Below, piece after piece: positions 1-13,320 of a stretch of DNA of 64,000 bases. This stretch comes from Bombus terrestris (lineage: Eukaryota; Arthropoda; Insecta; Hymenoptera; Apidae). The notes beneath the pieces are model-generated. The model ran no database searches, had not been told where the DNA came from, and saw only the letters and a list, made by a program, of their open reading frames with translations. Numbering within the stretch: the stretch's first letter is position 1; every line of letters starts with the position of its first letter. The position numbers and the translations under genes were made by a program. The stretch is taken from NCBI RefSeq assembly GCF_910591885.1, contig NW_025963598.1:310001-374000 (forward strand). Reading direction: 5' to 3'.

Positions 1-910
1 AACGGTGTCCCACGGTGTCCAACGGTGTCCCACGTTGTCCCACGTTGTCCCACGTTGTCCCACGTTGTCCCACGTTGTCCCACGATGTCCCACGTTGTCC
101 CACGTTGTCCGACGTTGTCCCACGTTGTCCCACGTTGTCCCACGTTGTCCCACGGTGTCCAACGATGTCCAACGATGTCCAACGGTGTCCCACGTTGTCC
201 CACGTTGTTCCATGGTTTCCCACGTTGTCCCACGTTGTCCCACGTTGTCCCACGGTGTCCAACGATGTCCAACGGTGTCCAACGGTGTCCAACGGTGTCC
301 AACGGTGTCCCACGTTGTCCCACTTTGTCCCACGTTGTCCCACGTTGTCCCACGTTGTCCCACGATGTCCCACGTTGTCCCACGTTGTCCCACGTTGTCC
401 CACGATGTCCCACGTTGTCCCACGTTGTCCCACGTTGTCCCACGTTGTCCCACGATGTCCCACGTTGTCCCACGTTGTCCCACGTTGTCCCACGTTGTCC
501 CACGGTGTCCAACGATGTCCAACGGTGTCCAACGGTGTCCCACGGTGTCCAACGGTGTCCCACGTTGTCCCACGTTGTCCCACGTTGTCCCACGTTGTCC
601 CACGTTGTCCCACGATGTCCCACGTTGTCCCACGTTGTCCCACGTTGTCCCACGTTGTCCCACGTTGTCCCACGTTGTCCCACGGTGTCCAACGATGTCC
701 AACGGTGTCCAACGGTGTCCAACGGTGTCCAACGATGTCCAACGATGTCCAACGATGTCCAACGGTGTCCAACGATGTCCAACGATGTCCAACGGTGTCC
801 CACGATGTCCAACGATGTCCAACGATGTCCAACGGTGTCCAACGATGTCCAACGGTGTCCAACGATGTCCAACGATGTCGAACGGTGTCCCACGTTGTCC
901 CACGTTGTTC
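1..910 (+). repeat. Duplicated block D1, left copy (cut by window edge)
   Basis: It matches 7311-8220 at a constant 7,310-bp offset. Shared rare units include GACG at 111/7421, CATGG at 211/7521, CACTTTGTCC at 321/7631 and AACGATGTCG at 871/8181. Homology runs into the left window edge, so the block probably begins outside. Confidence 0.92.
691..890 (+). repeat. AACGRTGTCC-rich island 1
   Basis: Twenty consecutive units are AACGATGTCC or AACGGTGTCC, except CACGATGTCC at 801; AACGATGTCG at 871 ends in G. Elsewhere A-start units usually occur in groups of two to five. Because position 1 is A, the CCC run normally formed at each unit junction is lost throughout the island. Confidence 0.95.
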
Positions 911-2230
911 CATGGTTTCCCACGTTGTCCCACGTTGTCCCACGTTGTCCCACGTTGTCCCACGTTGTCCCACGTTGTCCCACGGTGTCCAACGATGTCC
1001 AACGATGTCCAACGGTGTCCCACGTTGTCCCACGTTGTTCCATGGTTTCCCACGTTGTCCCACGTTGTCCCACGTTGTCCCACGGTGTCCAACGATGTCC
1101 CACGTTGTCCCACGTTGTCCCACGTTGTCCCACGTTGTCCCACGATGTCCCACGTTGTCCCACGTTGTCCCACGTTGTCCCACGTTGTCCCACGTTGTCC
1201 CACGTTGTCCCACGATGTCCCACGTTGTCCCACGTTGTCCCACGTTGTCCCAAGTTGTCCCACGTTGTCCCACGTTGTCCCACGTTGTCCCAAGTGGTCC
1301 CACGTTGTCCCACGTTGTCCCACGGTGTCCAACGATGTCCAACGGTGTCCCACGTTGTCCAACGGTGTCCCACGTTGTCCCACGTTGTCCCACGTTGTCC
1401 CACGTTGTCCCACGTTGTCCCACGTTGTCCAACGTTGTCCAACGATGTCCAACGGTGTCCCACGTTGTCCCACGTTGTCCCACGTTGTCCCACGTTGTCC
1501 AACGTTGTCCAACGATGTCCAACGGTGTCCCACGTTGTCCCACGTTGTCCGACGTTGTCCCACGTTGTCCCACGTTGTCCCACGTTGTCCAACGTTGTCC
1601 AACGATGTCCAACGGTGTCCCACGTTGTCCCACGTTGTTCCATGGTTTCCCACGTTGTCCCACGTTGTCCCACGTTGTCCCACGGTGTCCAACGATGTCC
1701 AACGGTGTCCCACGTTGTCCCACGTTGTCCCACGTTGTCCCACGTTGTCCCACGTTGTCCCACGTTGTCCCACGTTGCCCCACGTTGTCCCACGTTGTCC
1801 CACGTTGTCCCACGTTGTCCCACGTTGTCCCACGTTGTCCCACGTTGTCCCACGATGTCCCACGTTGTCCCACGTTGTCCCACGTTGTCCCACGTTGTCC
1901 CACGTTGTCCCACGTTGTCCCACGTTGTCCCACGTTGTCCCACGTTGTCCCACGTTGTCCCACGTTGTCCCACGTTGTCCCACGTTGTCCCACGATGTCC
2001 CACGTTGTCCCACGTTGTCCCACGTTGTCAGACGTTGTCCCACGTTGTCCCACGTTGTCCCACGGTGTCCCACGGTGTCCCACGGTGTCCAACGATGTCC
2101 AACGGTGACCCACGTTGTCCCACGTTGTCCCACGTTGTCCCACGTTGTCCCACGTTGTCCCACGTTGTCCCACGTTGTCCCACGTTGTCCCACGTTGTCC
2201 CACGTTGTCCCACGTTGTCCCACGTTGTCC

Positions 2231-4990
2231 GACGTTGTCCCACGTTGTCCCACGTTGTCCCACGTTGTCCCACGGTGTCCAACGATGTCCAACGATGTCC
2301 AACGGTGTCCCACGTTGTCCCACGTTGTTCCATGGTTTCCCACGTTGTCCCACGTTGTCCCACGTTGTCCCACGGTGTCCAACGATGTCCAACGGTGTCC
2401 AACGGTGTCCAACGGTGTCCAACGGTGTCCCACGTTGTCCCACGTTGTCCCACGTTGTCCCACGTTGTCCCACGTTGTCCCACGATGTCCCACGTTGTCC
2501 CACGTTGTCCCACGTTGTCCCACGATGTCACACGTTGTCCCACGTTGTCCCACGTTGTCCCACGTTGTCCCACGATGTCCCACGTTGTCCCACGTTGTCC
2601 CACGTTGTCCCACGTTGTCCCACGGTGTCCAACGATGTCCAACGGTGTCCAACGGTGTCCCACGGTGTCCAACGGTGTCCCACGTTGTCCCACGTTGTCC
2701 CACGTTGTCCCACGTTGTCCCACGTTGTCCCACGATGTCCCACGTTGTCCCACGTTGTCCGACGTTGTCCCACGTTGTCCCACGTTGTCCCACGTTGTCC
2801 CACGGTGTCCAACGATGTCCAACGATGTCCAACGGTGTCCCACGTTGTCCCACGTTGTTCCATGGTTTCCCACGTTGTCCCACGTTGTCCCACGTTGTCC
2901 CACGGTGTCCAACGATGTCCAACGGTGTCCAACGGTGTCCAACGGTGTCCAACGGTGTCCCACGGTGTCCAACGATGTCCAACGGTGTCCCACGTTGTCC
3001 AACGGTGTCCCACGTTGTCCCACGTTGTCCCACGTTGTCCCACGTTGTCCCACGTTGTCCCACGTTGTCCCACGTTGTCCCACGTTGTCCCACGTTGTCC
3101 CGCGTTGTCCCACGGTGTCCAACGATGTCCAACGGTGTCCAACGGTGTCCCACGGTGTCCAACGGTGTCCCACGTTGTCCCACGTTGTCCCACGTTGTCC
3201 CACGTTGTCCCACGTTGTCCCACGTTGTCCAACGATGTCCAACGGTGTCCCACGTTGTCCCACGTTGTTCCATGGTTTCCCACGTTGTCCCACGTTGTCC
3301 CACGTTGTCCCACGTTGTCCCACGTTGTCCCACGGTGTCCCACGGTGTCCCACGATGTCCAACGGTGTCCCACGTTGTCCCACGTTGTCCCACGATGTCC
3401 CACGTTGTCCCACGTTGTCCCACGTTGTCCCACGTTGTCCCACGTTGTCCCACGTTGTCCCACGTGGTCCCACGTTGTCCCACGTTGTCCCACGGTGTCC
3501 AACGATGTCCAACGGTGTCCCACGTTGTCCAACGGTGTCCCACGTTGTCCCACGTTGTCCCACGTTGTCCCACGTTGTCCCACGATGTCCCACGTTGTCC
3601 CACGTTGTCCCACGTTGTCCCACGTTGTCCCACGTTGTCCCACGGTTTCCAACGATGTCCCACGTTGTCCCACGTTGTCCCACGTTGTCCCACGTTGTCC
3701 CACGATGTCCCACGTTGTCCCACGTTGTCCCACGTTGTCCCACGTTGTCCCACGTTGTCCCACGTTGTCCAACGATGTCCAACGGTGTCCCACGTTGTCC
3801 CACGTTGTTCCATGGTTTCCCACGTTGTCCCACGTTGTCCCACGTTGTCCCACGGTGTCCAACGATGTCCAACGGTGTCCAACGGTGTCCAACGGTGTCC
3901 AACGGTGTCCCACGTTGTCCCACGTTGTCCCACGTTGTCCCACGGTGTCCAACGATGTCCAACGGTGTCCCACGTTGTCCCACGTTGGCCCACGTTGTCC
4001 CACGTTGTCCCACGTTGTCCCACGTTGTCCCACGTTGTCCCACGTTGTCCCACGTTGTCCCACGTTGTCCCACGTTGTCCCACGATGTCCCACGTTGTCC
4101 CACGTTGTCCCACGTTGTCCCACGTTGTCCCACGTTGTCCCACGTTGTCCCACGTTGTCCCACGTTGTCCCACGTTGTCCCACGTTGTCCCACGTTGTCC
4201 CACGGTGTCCAACGGTGTCCAACGGTGTCCCACGGTGTCCCACGTTGTCCCACGTTGTCCCACGTTGTCCCACGTTGTCCCACGTTGTCCCACGTTGTCC
4301 CACGTTGTCCCACGTTGTCCAACGATGTCCAACGGTGTCCCACGTTGTCCCACGTTGTTCCATGGTTTCCCACGTTGTCCCACGTTGTCCCACGTTGTCC
4401 CACGGTGTCCAACGATGTCCAACGGTGTCCAACGGTGTCCAACGGTGTCCAACGGTGTCCCACGTTGTCCCACGTTGTCCCACGTTGTCCCACGGTGTCC
4501 AACGATGTCCAACGGTGTCCCACGTTGTCCCACGTTGTCCCACGATGTCCCACGTTGTCCCACGTTGTCCCACGTTGTCCCACGTTGTCCAACGTTGTCC
4601 CACGTGGTCCCACGTTGTCCCACGTTGTCCCACGTTGTCCCACGTTGTCCCACGGTGTCCAACGATGTCCAACGGTGTCCAACGGTGTCCCACGTTGTCC
4701 CACGTTGTCCCACGTTGTCCCACGTTGTCCCACGTTGTCCCACGTTGTCCAACGATGTCCAACGGTGTCCCACGTTGTCCCACGTTGTCCCACGTTGTCC
4801 CACGTTGTCCCACGTTGTCCCACGTTGTCCCACGTTGTCCCACGTGGTCCCACGTTGTCCCACGTTGTCCCACGGTGTCCAACGATGTCCAACGGTGTCC
4901 CACGTTGTCCAACGGTGTCCCACGTTGTCCCACGTTGTCCCACGTTGTCCCACGTTGTCCCACGATGTCCCACGTTGTCCCACGTTGTCC
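2231..4990 (+). repeat. Large block D2, copy 1 (about 2.8 kb)
   Basis: It matches 9061-11800 at an offset of 6,830 bp, shifting to 6,810 bp after two units differ in a long CACGTTGTCC run near 4.1 kb. Shared rare units include GACG at 2231, CGCGTTGTCC at 3101, CACGTTGGCC at 3981, AACGTTG+CACGTGG at 4591-4601 and CACGTGG at 4841. Homology stops at about 4990. Confidence 0.92.
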
Positions 4991-7310
4991 CACGGTGTCC
5001 AACGATGTCCAACGGTGTCCAACGGTGTCCCACGTTGTCCCACGTTGTCCCACGTTGTCCCACGTTGTCCCACGTTGTCCCACGTTGTCCCACGTTGTCC
5101 CACGTTGTCCCACGTTGTCCCACGTTGTCCAACGATGTCCAACGGTGTCCCACGTTGTCCCACGTTGTCCCACGTTGTCCCACGTTGTCCCACGTTGTCC
5201 CACGTTGTCCCACGTTGTCCCACGTTGTCCCACGTTGTCCCACGTTGTCCCACGTTGTCCCACGTTGTCCCACGTTGTCCCACGTTGTCCCACGGTGTCC
5301 AACGGTGTCCAACGATGTCCCACGTTGTCCCACGTTGTCCCACGTTGTCCCACGTTGTCCCACGATGTCCCACGTTGTCCCACGTTGTCCCACGTTGTCC
5401 CACGTTGTCCCACGTTGTCCCACGTTGTCCCACGTTGTCCCACGTTGTCCCACGTTGTCCCACGTTGTCCGACGTTGTCCCACGTTGTCCCACGTTGTCC
5501 CACGTTGTCCCACGGTGTCCAACGATGTCCAACGATGTCCAACGGTGTCCCACGTTGTCCCACGTTGTGCCATGGTTTCCCACGTTGTCCCACGTTGTCC
5601 CACGTTGTCCCACGTTGTCCCACGTTGTCCCACGTTGTCCCACGATGTCCCACGTTGTCCCACGTTGTCCCACGTTGTCCCACGTTGTCCCACGGTGTCC
5701 AACGATGTCCAACGGTGTCCAACGGTGTCCCACGGTGTCCAACGGTGTCCCACGTTGTCCCACGTTGTCCCACGTTGTCCCACGTTGTCCCACGATGTCC
5801 CACGTTGTCCCACGTTGTCCGACGTTGTCCCACGTTGTCCCACGTTGTCCCACGTTGTCCCACGGTGTCCAACGATGTCCAACGATGTCCAACGGTGTCC
5901 CACGTTGTCCCACGTTGTTCCATGGTTTCCCACGTTGTCCCACGTTGTCCCACGTTGTCCCACGGTGTCCAACGATGTCCAACGGTGTCCAACGGTGTCC
6001 AACGGTGTCCAACGGTGTCCCACGTTGTCCCACGTTGTCCCACGTTGTCCCACGTTGTCCCACGTTGTCCCACGATGTCCCACGTTGTCCCACGTTGTCC
6101 CACGTTGTCCCACGATGTCCCACGTTGTCCCACGTTGTCCCACGTTGTCCCACGTTGTCCCACGATGTCCCACGTTGTCCCACGTTGTCCCACGTTGTCC
6201 CACGGTGTCCCACGTTGTCCCACGATGTCCCACGTTGTCCCACGTTGTCCCACGTTGTCCCACGATGTCCCACGTTGTCCCACGTTGTCCCACGTTGTCC
6301 CACGTTGTCCAACGATGTCCAACGGTGTCCAACGGTGTCCAACGGTGTCCAACGGTGTCCCACGTTGTCCCACGTTGTCCCACGTTGTCCCACGATGTCC
6401 CACGTTGTCCCACGTTGTCCCACGTTGTCCCACGTTGTCCCACGATGTCCCACGTTGTCCCACGTTGTCCCACGTTGTCCCACGTTGTCCCACGTTGTCC
6501 CACGTTGTCCCACGTTGTCCCACGTTGTCCCACGTTGTCCCACGTTGTCCAACGATGTCCAACGGTGTCCAACGGTGTCCCACGTTGTCCCACGTTGTCC
6601 CACGTTGTCCCACGTTGTCCCACGTTGTCCCACGTTGTCCAACGATGTCCAACGGTGTCCCACGTTGTCCCACGTTGTCCCACGTTGTCCCACGTTGTCC
6701 CACGTTGTCCCACGTTGTCCCACGTTGTCCCACGATGTCCCACGTTGTCCCACGTTGTCCCACGTTGTCCCACGTTGTCCCACGTTGTCCCACGTTGTCC
6801 CACGTTGTCCCACGTTGTCCCACGATGTCCCACGTTGTCCCACGTTGTCCCACGTTGTCCCACGTTGTCCCACGTTGTCCCACGTTGTCCCACGTTGTCC
6901 CACGTTGTCCCACGTTGTCCCACGTTGTCCGACGTTGTCCCACGTTGTCCCACGTTGTCCCACGTTGTCCCACGGTGTCCAACGATGTCCAACGATGTCC
7001 AACGGTGTCCCACGTTGTCCCACGTTGTTCCATGGTTTCCCACGTTGTCCCACGATGTCCCACGTTGTCCCACGTTGTCCCACGTTGTCCCACGATGTCC
7101 CACGTTGTCCCACGTTGTCCCACGTTGTCCCACGTTGTCCCACGATGTCCCACGTTGTCCCACGTTGTCCCACGTTGTCCCACGATGTCCCACGTTGTCC
7201 CACGTTGTCCCACGTTGTCCCACGTTGTCCCACGATGTCCCACGTTGTCCCACGTTGTCCCACGTTGTCCCACGTTGTCCCACGGTGTCCAACGATGTCC
7301 AACGGTGTCC

Positions 7311-8220
7311 AACGGTGTCCCACGGTGTCCAACGGTGTCCCACGTTGTCCCACGTTGTCCCACGTTGTCCCACGTTGTCCCACGTTGTCCCACGATGTCC
7401 CACGTTGTCCCACGTTGTCCGACGTTGTCCCACGTTGTCCCACGTTGTCCCACGTTGTCCCACGGTGTCCAACGATGTCCAACGATGTCCAACGGTGTCC
7501 CACGTTGTCCCACGTTGTTCCATGGTTTCCCACGTTGTCCCACGTTGTCCCACGTTGTCCCACGGTGTCCAACGATGTCCAACGGTGTCCAACGGTGTCC
7601 AACGGTGTCCAACGGTGTCCCACGTTGTCCCACTTTGTCCCACGTTGTCCCACGTTGTCCCACGTTGTCCCACGATGTCCCACGTTGTCCCACGTTGTCC
7701 CACGTTGTCCCACGATGTCCCACGTTGTCCCACGTTGTCCCACGTTGTCCCACGTTGTCCCACGATGTCCCACGTTGTCCCACGTTGTCCCACGTTGTCC
7801 CACGTTGTCCCACGGTGTCCAACGATGTCCAACGGTGTCCAACGGTGTCCCACGGTGTCCAACGGTGTCCCACGTTGTCCCACGTTGTCCCACGTTGTCC
7901 CACGTTGTCCCACGTTGTCCCACGATGTCCCACGTTGTCCCACGTTGTCCCACGTTGTCCCACGTTGTCCCACGTTGTCCCACGTTGTCCCACGGTGTCC
8001 AACGATGTCCAACGGTGTCCAACGGTGTCCAACGGTGTCCAACGATGTCCAACGATGTCCAACGATGTCCAACGGTGTCCAACGATGTCCAACGATGTCC
8101 AACGGTGTCCCACGATGTCCAACGATGTCCAACGATGTCCAACGGTGTCCAACGATGTCCAACGGTGTCCAACGATGTCCAACGATGTCGAACGGTGTCC
8201 CACGTTGTCCCACGTTGTTC
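7311..8220 (+). repeat. Duplicated block D1, right copy
   Basis: This is the second copy of 1-910. The match breaks down just after it: unit 8221 is CACGGTTTCC where the left copy has CATGGTTTCC at 911, and unit order then diverges. Confidence 0.92.
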
Positions 8221-8640
8221 CACGGTTTCCCACGTTGTCCCACGTTGTCCCACGTTGTCCCACGGTGTCCCACGGTGTCCAACGATGTCCAACGGTGTCC
8301 CACGTTGTCCCACGTTGTCCCACGTTGTCCCACGTTGTCCCACGTTGTCCCACGATGTCCCACGTTGTCCCACGTTGTCCCACGTTGTCCCAAGTTGTCC
8401 CACGTTGTCCCACGTTGTCCCACGTTGTCCCACGTGGTCCCACGTTGTCCCACGTTGTCCCACGGTGTCCAACGATGTCCAACGGTGTCCCACGTTGTCC
8501 AACGGTGTCCCACGTTGTCCCACGTTGTCCCACGTTGTCCCACGTTGTCCCACGTTGTCCCACGTTGTCCAACGTTGTCCAACGATGTCCAACGGTGTCC
8601 CACGTTGTCCCACGTTGTTCCATGGTTTCCCACGTTGTCC
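7641..8640 (+). repeat. Long-range duplicated block D8, left copy
   Basis: It matches 49731-50740 at an offset of 42,090-42,110 bp. Shared landmarks are CACGAT at 7671, 7711 and 7761, the AACGRT island at 8001-8200, CAAGTTGTCC at 8391, CACGTGG at 8431, AACGTTG at 8571 and CATGG at 8621. Confidence 0.9.
8001..8200 (+). repeat. AACGRTGTCC-rich island 2
   Basis: It has the same order of A units as island 1, including the single CACGATGTCC (8111) and AACGATGTCG (8181), 7,310 bp downstream. Confidence 0.95.
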
Positions 8641-9060
8641 CACGTTGTCCCACGGTGTCCAACGATGTCCAACGGTGTCCCACGTTGTCCCACGTTGTCC
8701 CACGTTGTCCCACGTTGTCCCACGTTGTCCCACGTTGTCCCACGTTGCCCCACGTTGTCCCACGTTGTCCCACGTTGTCCCACGTTGTCCCACGTTGTCG
8801 CACGTTGTCCCACGTTGTCCCACGATGTCCCACGTTGTCCCACGTTGTCCCACGTTGTCCCACGTTGTCCCACGTTGTCCCACGTTGTCCCACGTTGTCC
8901 CACGTTGTCCCACGTTGTCCCACGTTGTCCCACGTTGTCCCACGTTGTCCCACGTTGTCCCACGATGTCCCACGTTGTCCGACGTTGTCCCACGTTGTCC
9001 CACGTTGTCCCACGTTGTCCCACGTTGTCCCACGTTGTCCCACGTTGTCCCACGTTGTCC

Positions 9061-12000
9061 GACGTTGTCCCACGTTGTCCCACGTTGTCCCACGTTGTCC
9101 CACGGTGTCCAACGATGTCCAACGATGTCCAACGGTGTCCCACGTTGTCCCACGTTGTTCCATGGTTTCCCACGTTGTCCCACGTTGTCCCACGTTGTCC
9201 CACGGTGTCCAACGATGTCCAACGGTGTCCAACGGTGTCCAACGGTGTCCAACGGTGTCCCACGTTGTCCCACGTTGTCCCACGTTGTCCCACGTTGTCC
9301 CACGTTGTCCCACGATGTCCCACGTTGTCCCACGTTGTCCCACGTTGTCCCACGATGTCCCACGTTGTCCCACGTTGTCCCACGTTGTCCCACGTTGTCC
9401 CACGATGTCCCACGTTGTCCCACGTTGTCCCACGTTGTCCCACGTTGTCCCACGGTGTCCAACGATGTCCAACGGTGTCCAACGGTGTCCCACGGTGTCC
9501 AACGGTGTCCCACGTTGTCCCACGTTGTCCCACGTTGTCCCACGTTGTCCCACGTTGTCCCACGATGTCCCACGTTGTCCCACGTTGTCCGACGTTGTCC
9601 CACGTTGTCCCACGTTGTCCCACGTTGTCCCACGGTGTCCAACGATGTCCAACGATGTCCAACGGTGTCCCACGTTGTCCCACGTTGTTCCATGGTTTCC
9701 CACGTTGTCCCACGTTGTCCCACGTTGTCCCACGGTGTCCAACGATGTCCAACGGTGTCCAACGGTGTCCAACGGTGTCCAACGGTGTCCCACGGTGTCC
9801 AACGATGTCCAACGGTGTCCCACGTTGTCCAACGGTGTCCCACGTTGTCCCACGTTGTCCCACGTTGTCCCACGTTGTCCCACGTTGTCCCACGTTGTCA
9901 CACGTTGTCCCATGTTGTCCCACGTTGTCCCGCGTTGTCCCACGGTGTCCAACGATGTCCAACGGTGTCCAACGGTGTCCCACGGTGTCCAACGGTGTCC
10001 CACGTTGTCCCACGTTGTCCCACGTTGTCCCACGTTGTCCCACGTTGTCCCACGTTGTCCAACGATGTCCAACGGTGTCCCACGTTGTCCCACGTTGTTC
10101 CATGGTGTCCCACGTTGTCCCACGTTGTCCCACGTTGTCCCACGTTGTCCCACGTTGTCCCACGGTGTCCCACGGTGTCCAACGATGTCCAACGGTGTCC
10201 CACGTTGTCCCACGTTGTCCCACGATGTCCCACGTTGTCCCACGTTGTCCCACGTTGTCCCACGTTGTCCCACGTTGTCCCACGTTGTCCCACGTGGTCC
10301 CACGTTGTCCCACGTTGTCTCACGGTGTCCAACGATGTCCAACGGTGTCCCACGTTGTCCAACGGTGTCCCACGTTGTCCCACGTTGTCCCACGTTGTCC
10401 CACGTTGTCCCACGGTGTCCCACGTTGTCCCACGTTGTCCCACGTTGTCCCACGTTGTCCCACGTTGTCCCACGGTGTCCAACGATGTCCCACGTTGTCC
10501 CACGTTGTCCCACGTTGTCCCACGTTGTCCCACGATGTCCCACGTTGTCCCACGTTGTCCCACGTTGTCCCACGTTGTCCCACGTTGTCCCACGTTGTCC
10601 AACGATGTCCAACGGTGTCCCACGTTGTCCCACGTTGTTCCATGGTTTCCCACGTTGTCCCACGTTGTCCCACGTTGTCCCACGGTGTCCAACGATGTCC
10701 AACGGTGTCCAACGGTGTCCAACGGTGTCCAACGGTGTCCCACGTTGTCCCACGTTGTCCCACGTTGTCCCACGGTGTCCAACGATGTCCAACGGTGTCC
10801 CACGTTGTCCCACGTTGGCCCACGTTGTCCCACGTTGTCCCACGTTGTCCCACGTTGTCCCACGTTGTCCCACGTTGTCCCACGTTGTCCCACGTTGTCC
10901 CACGTTGTCCCACGTTGTCCCACGTTGTCCCACGTTGTCCCACGTTGTCCCACGTTGTCCCACGTTGTCCCACGTTGTCCCACGTTGTCCCACGTTGTCC
11001 CACGTTGTCCCACGGTGTCCAACGGTGTCCAACGGTGTCCCACGGTGTCCCACGTTGTCCCACGTTGTCCCACGTTGTCCCACGTTGTCCCACGTTGTCC
11101 CACGTTGTCCCACGTTGTCCCACGTTGTCCAACGATGTCCAACGGTGTCCCACGTTGTCCCACGTTGTTCCATGGTTTCCCACGTTGTCCCACGTTGTCC
11201 CACGTTGTCCCACGGTGTCCAACGATGTCCAACGGTGTCCAACGGTGTCCAACGGTGTCCAACGGTGTCCCACGTTGTCCCACGTTGTCCCACGTTGTCC
11301 CACGGTGTCCAACGATGTCCAACGGTGTCCCACGTTGTCCCACGTTGTCCCACGATGTCCGACGTTGTCCCACGTTGTCCCACGTTGTCCCACGTTGTCC
11401 AACGTTGTCCCACGTGGTCCCACGTTGTCCCACGTTGTCCCACGTTGTCCCACGTTGTCCCACGGTGTCCAACGATGTCCAACGGTGTCCAACGGTGTCC
11501 CACGTTGTCCCACGTTGTCCCACGTTGTCCCACGTTGTCCCACGTTGTCCCACGTTGTCCAACGATGTCCAACGGTGTCCCACGTTGTCCCACGTTGTCC
11601 CACGTTGTCCCACGTTGTCCCACGTTGTCCCACGTTGTCCCACGTTGTCCCACGTGGTCCCACGTTGTCCCACGTTGTCCCACGGTGTCCAACGATGTCC
11701 AACGGTGTCCCACGTTGTCCAACGGTGTCCCACGTTGTCCCACGTTGTCCCACGTTGTCCCACGTTGTCCCACGATGTCCCACGTTGTCCCACGTTGTCC
11801 CACGTTGTCCCACGTTGTCCCACGTTGTCCCACGTTGTCCCACGTTGTCCCACGTTGTCCCACGTTGTCCCACGTTGTCCCACGTTGTCCCACGGTGTCC
11901 AACGATGTCCAACGTTGTCCAACGGTGTCCCACGGTGTCCAACGGTGTCCCACGTTGTCCCACGTTGTCCCACGTTGTCCCACGTTGTCCCACGTTGTCC

Positions 12001-12970
12001 CACGTTGTCCCACGTTGTCCCACGTTGTCCCACGTTGTCCCACGTTGTCCCACGTTGTCCCACGTTGTCCCACGTTGTCCCACGTTGTCCCACGTTGTCC
12101 CACGTTGTCCCACGGTGTCCCACGGTGTCCAACGATGTCCAACGGTGTCCCACGTTGTCCCACGTTGTCCCACGATGTCCCACGTTGTCCCACGTTGTCC
12201 CACGTTGTCCCACGTTGTCCCACGTTGTCCCACGTTGTCCCACGTGGTCCCACGTTGTCCCACGTTGTCCCACGGTGTCCAACGATGTCCAACGGTGTCC
12301 CACGTTGTCCAACGGTGTCCCACGTTGTCCCACGTTGTCCCACGTTGTCCCACGTTGTCCCACGATGTCCCACGTTGTCCCACGTTGTCCCACGTTGTCC
12401 CACGTTGTCCCACGTTGTCCCACGTTGTCCCACGTTGTCCCACGTTGTCCCACGTTGTCCCACGTTGTCCCACGTTGTCCCACGGTGTCCAACGATGTCC
12501 AACGGTGTCCAACGGTGTCCCACGGTGTCCAACGGTGTCCCACGTTGTCCCACGTTGTCCCACGTTGTCCCACGTTGTCCCACGTTGTCCCACGTTGTCC
12601 CACGTTGTCCAACGATGTCCAACGGTGTCCCACGTTGTCCCACGTTGTTCCATGGTTTCCCACGTTGTCCCACGTTGTCCCACGTTGTCCCACGGTGTCC
12701 AACGATGTCCAACGGTGTCCAACGGTGTCCAACGGTGTCCAACGGTGTCCCACGTTGTCCCACGTTGTCCCACGTTGTCCCACGGTGTCCAACGATGTCC
12801 AACGGTGTCCCACGTTGTCCCACGTTGTCCCACGATGTCCCACGTTGTCCCACGTTGTCCCACGTTGTCCCACGTTGTCCAACGTTGTCCCACGTTGTCC
12901 CACGTTGTCCCACGTTGTCCCACGTTGTCCCACGTTGTCCCACGGTGTCCAACGATGTCCAACGGTGTCC
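9061..12970 (+). repeat. Large block D2, copy 2 (about 3.9 kb)
   Basis: It matches 18171-22000 at an offset of 9,110 bp, then 9,030 bp after an eight-unit length change in the long CACGTTGTCC run at about 12.0 kb. Shared rare units include CACGTTGTCA at 9891/19001, CGCGTTGTCC at 9931/19041, CACGTTGTCT at 10311/19421, CACGTTGGCC at 10811/19921, GACG at 11361/20471 and CACGTGG at 11411, 11651 and 12241. Only a handful of substitutions separate the two copies. Confidence 0.93.
10821..11010 (+). repeat. Longest uniform run: 19 x CACGTTGTCC
   Basis: Nineteen identical units run without variation. A run of equal length lies at 41631-41820. The homologous stretches of other D2 copies carry CACGATGTCC at 4081 and 20021, so either this run was purified or those copies gained the change. 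Confidence 0.92.
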
Positions 12971-13320
12971 AACGGTGTCCCACGTTGTCCCACGTTGTCC
13001 CACGTTGTCCCACGTTGTCCCACGTTGTCCCACGTTGTCCAACGATGTCCAACGGTGTCCCACGTTGTCCCACGTTGTCCCACGTTGTCCCACGTTGTCC
13101 CACGTTGTCCCACGTTGTCCCACGTTGTCCCACGTTGTCCCACGTTGTCCCACGTTGTCCCACGTTGTCCCACGTTGTCCAACGATGTCCAACGGTGTCC
13201 CACGTTGTCCCACGTTGTCCCACGTTGTCCCACGTTGTCCCACGTTGTCCCACGTTGTCCCACGTTGTCCCACGTTGTCCCACGTTGTCCCACGTTGTCC
13301 CACGTTGTCCCACGTTGTCC

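Noticed and set aside
201..220. CCATGG at the marker pair as a translation start with good context
   Set aside because: ATG also occurs in every GATGTCC unit, and the frame that follows is only the repeat; the CCATGG is a by-product of two linked variant units.
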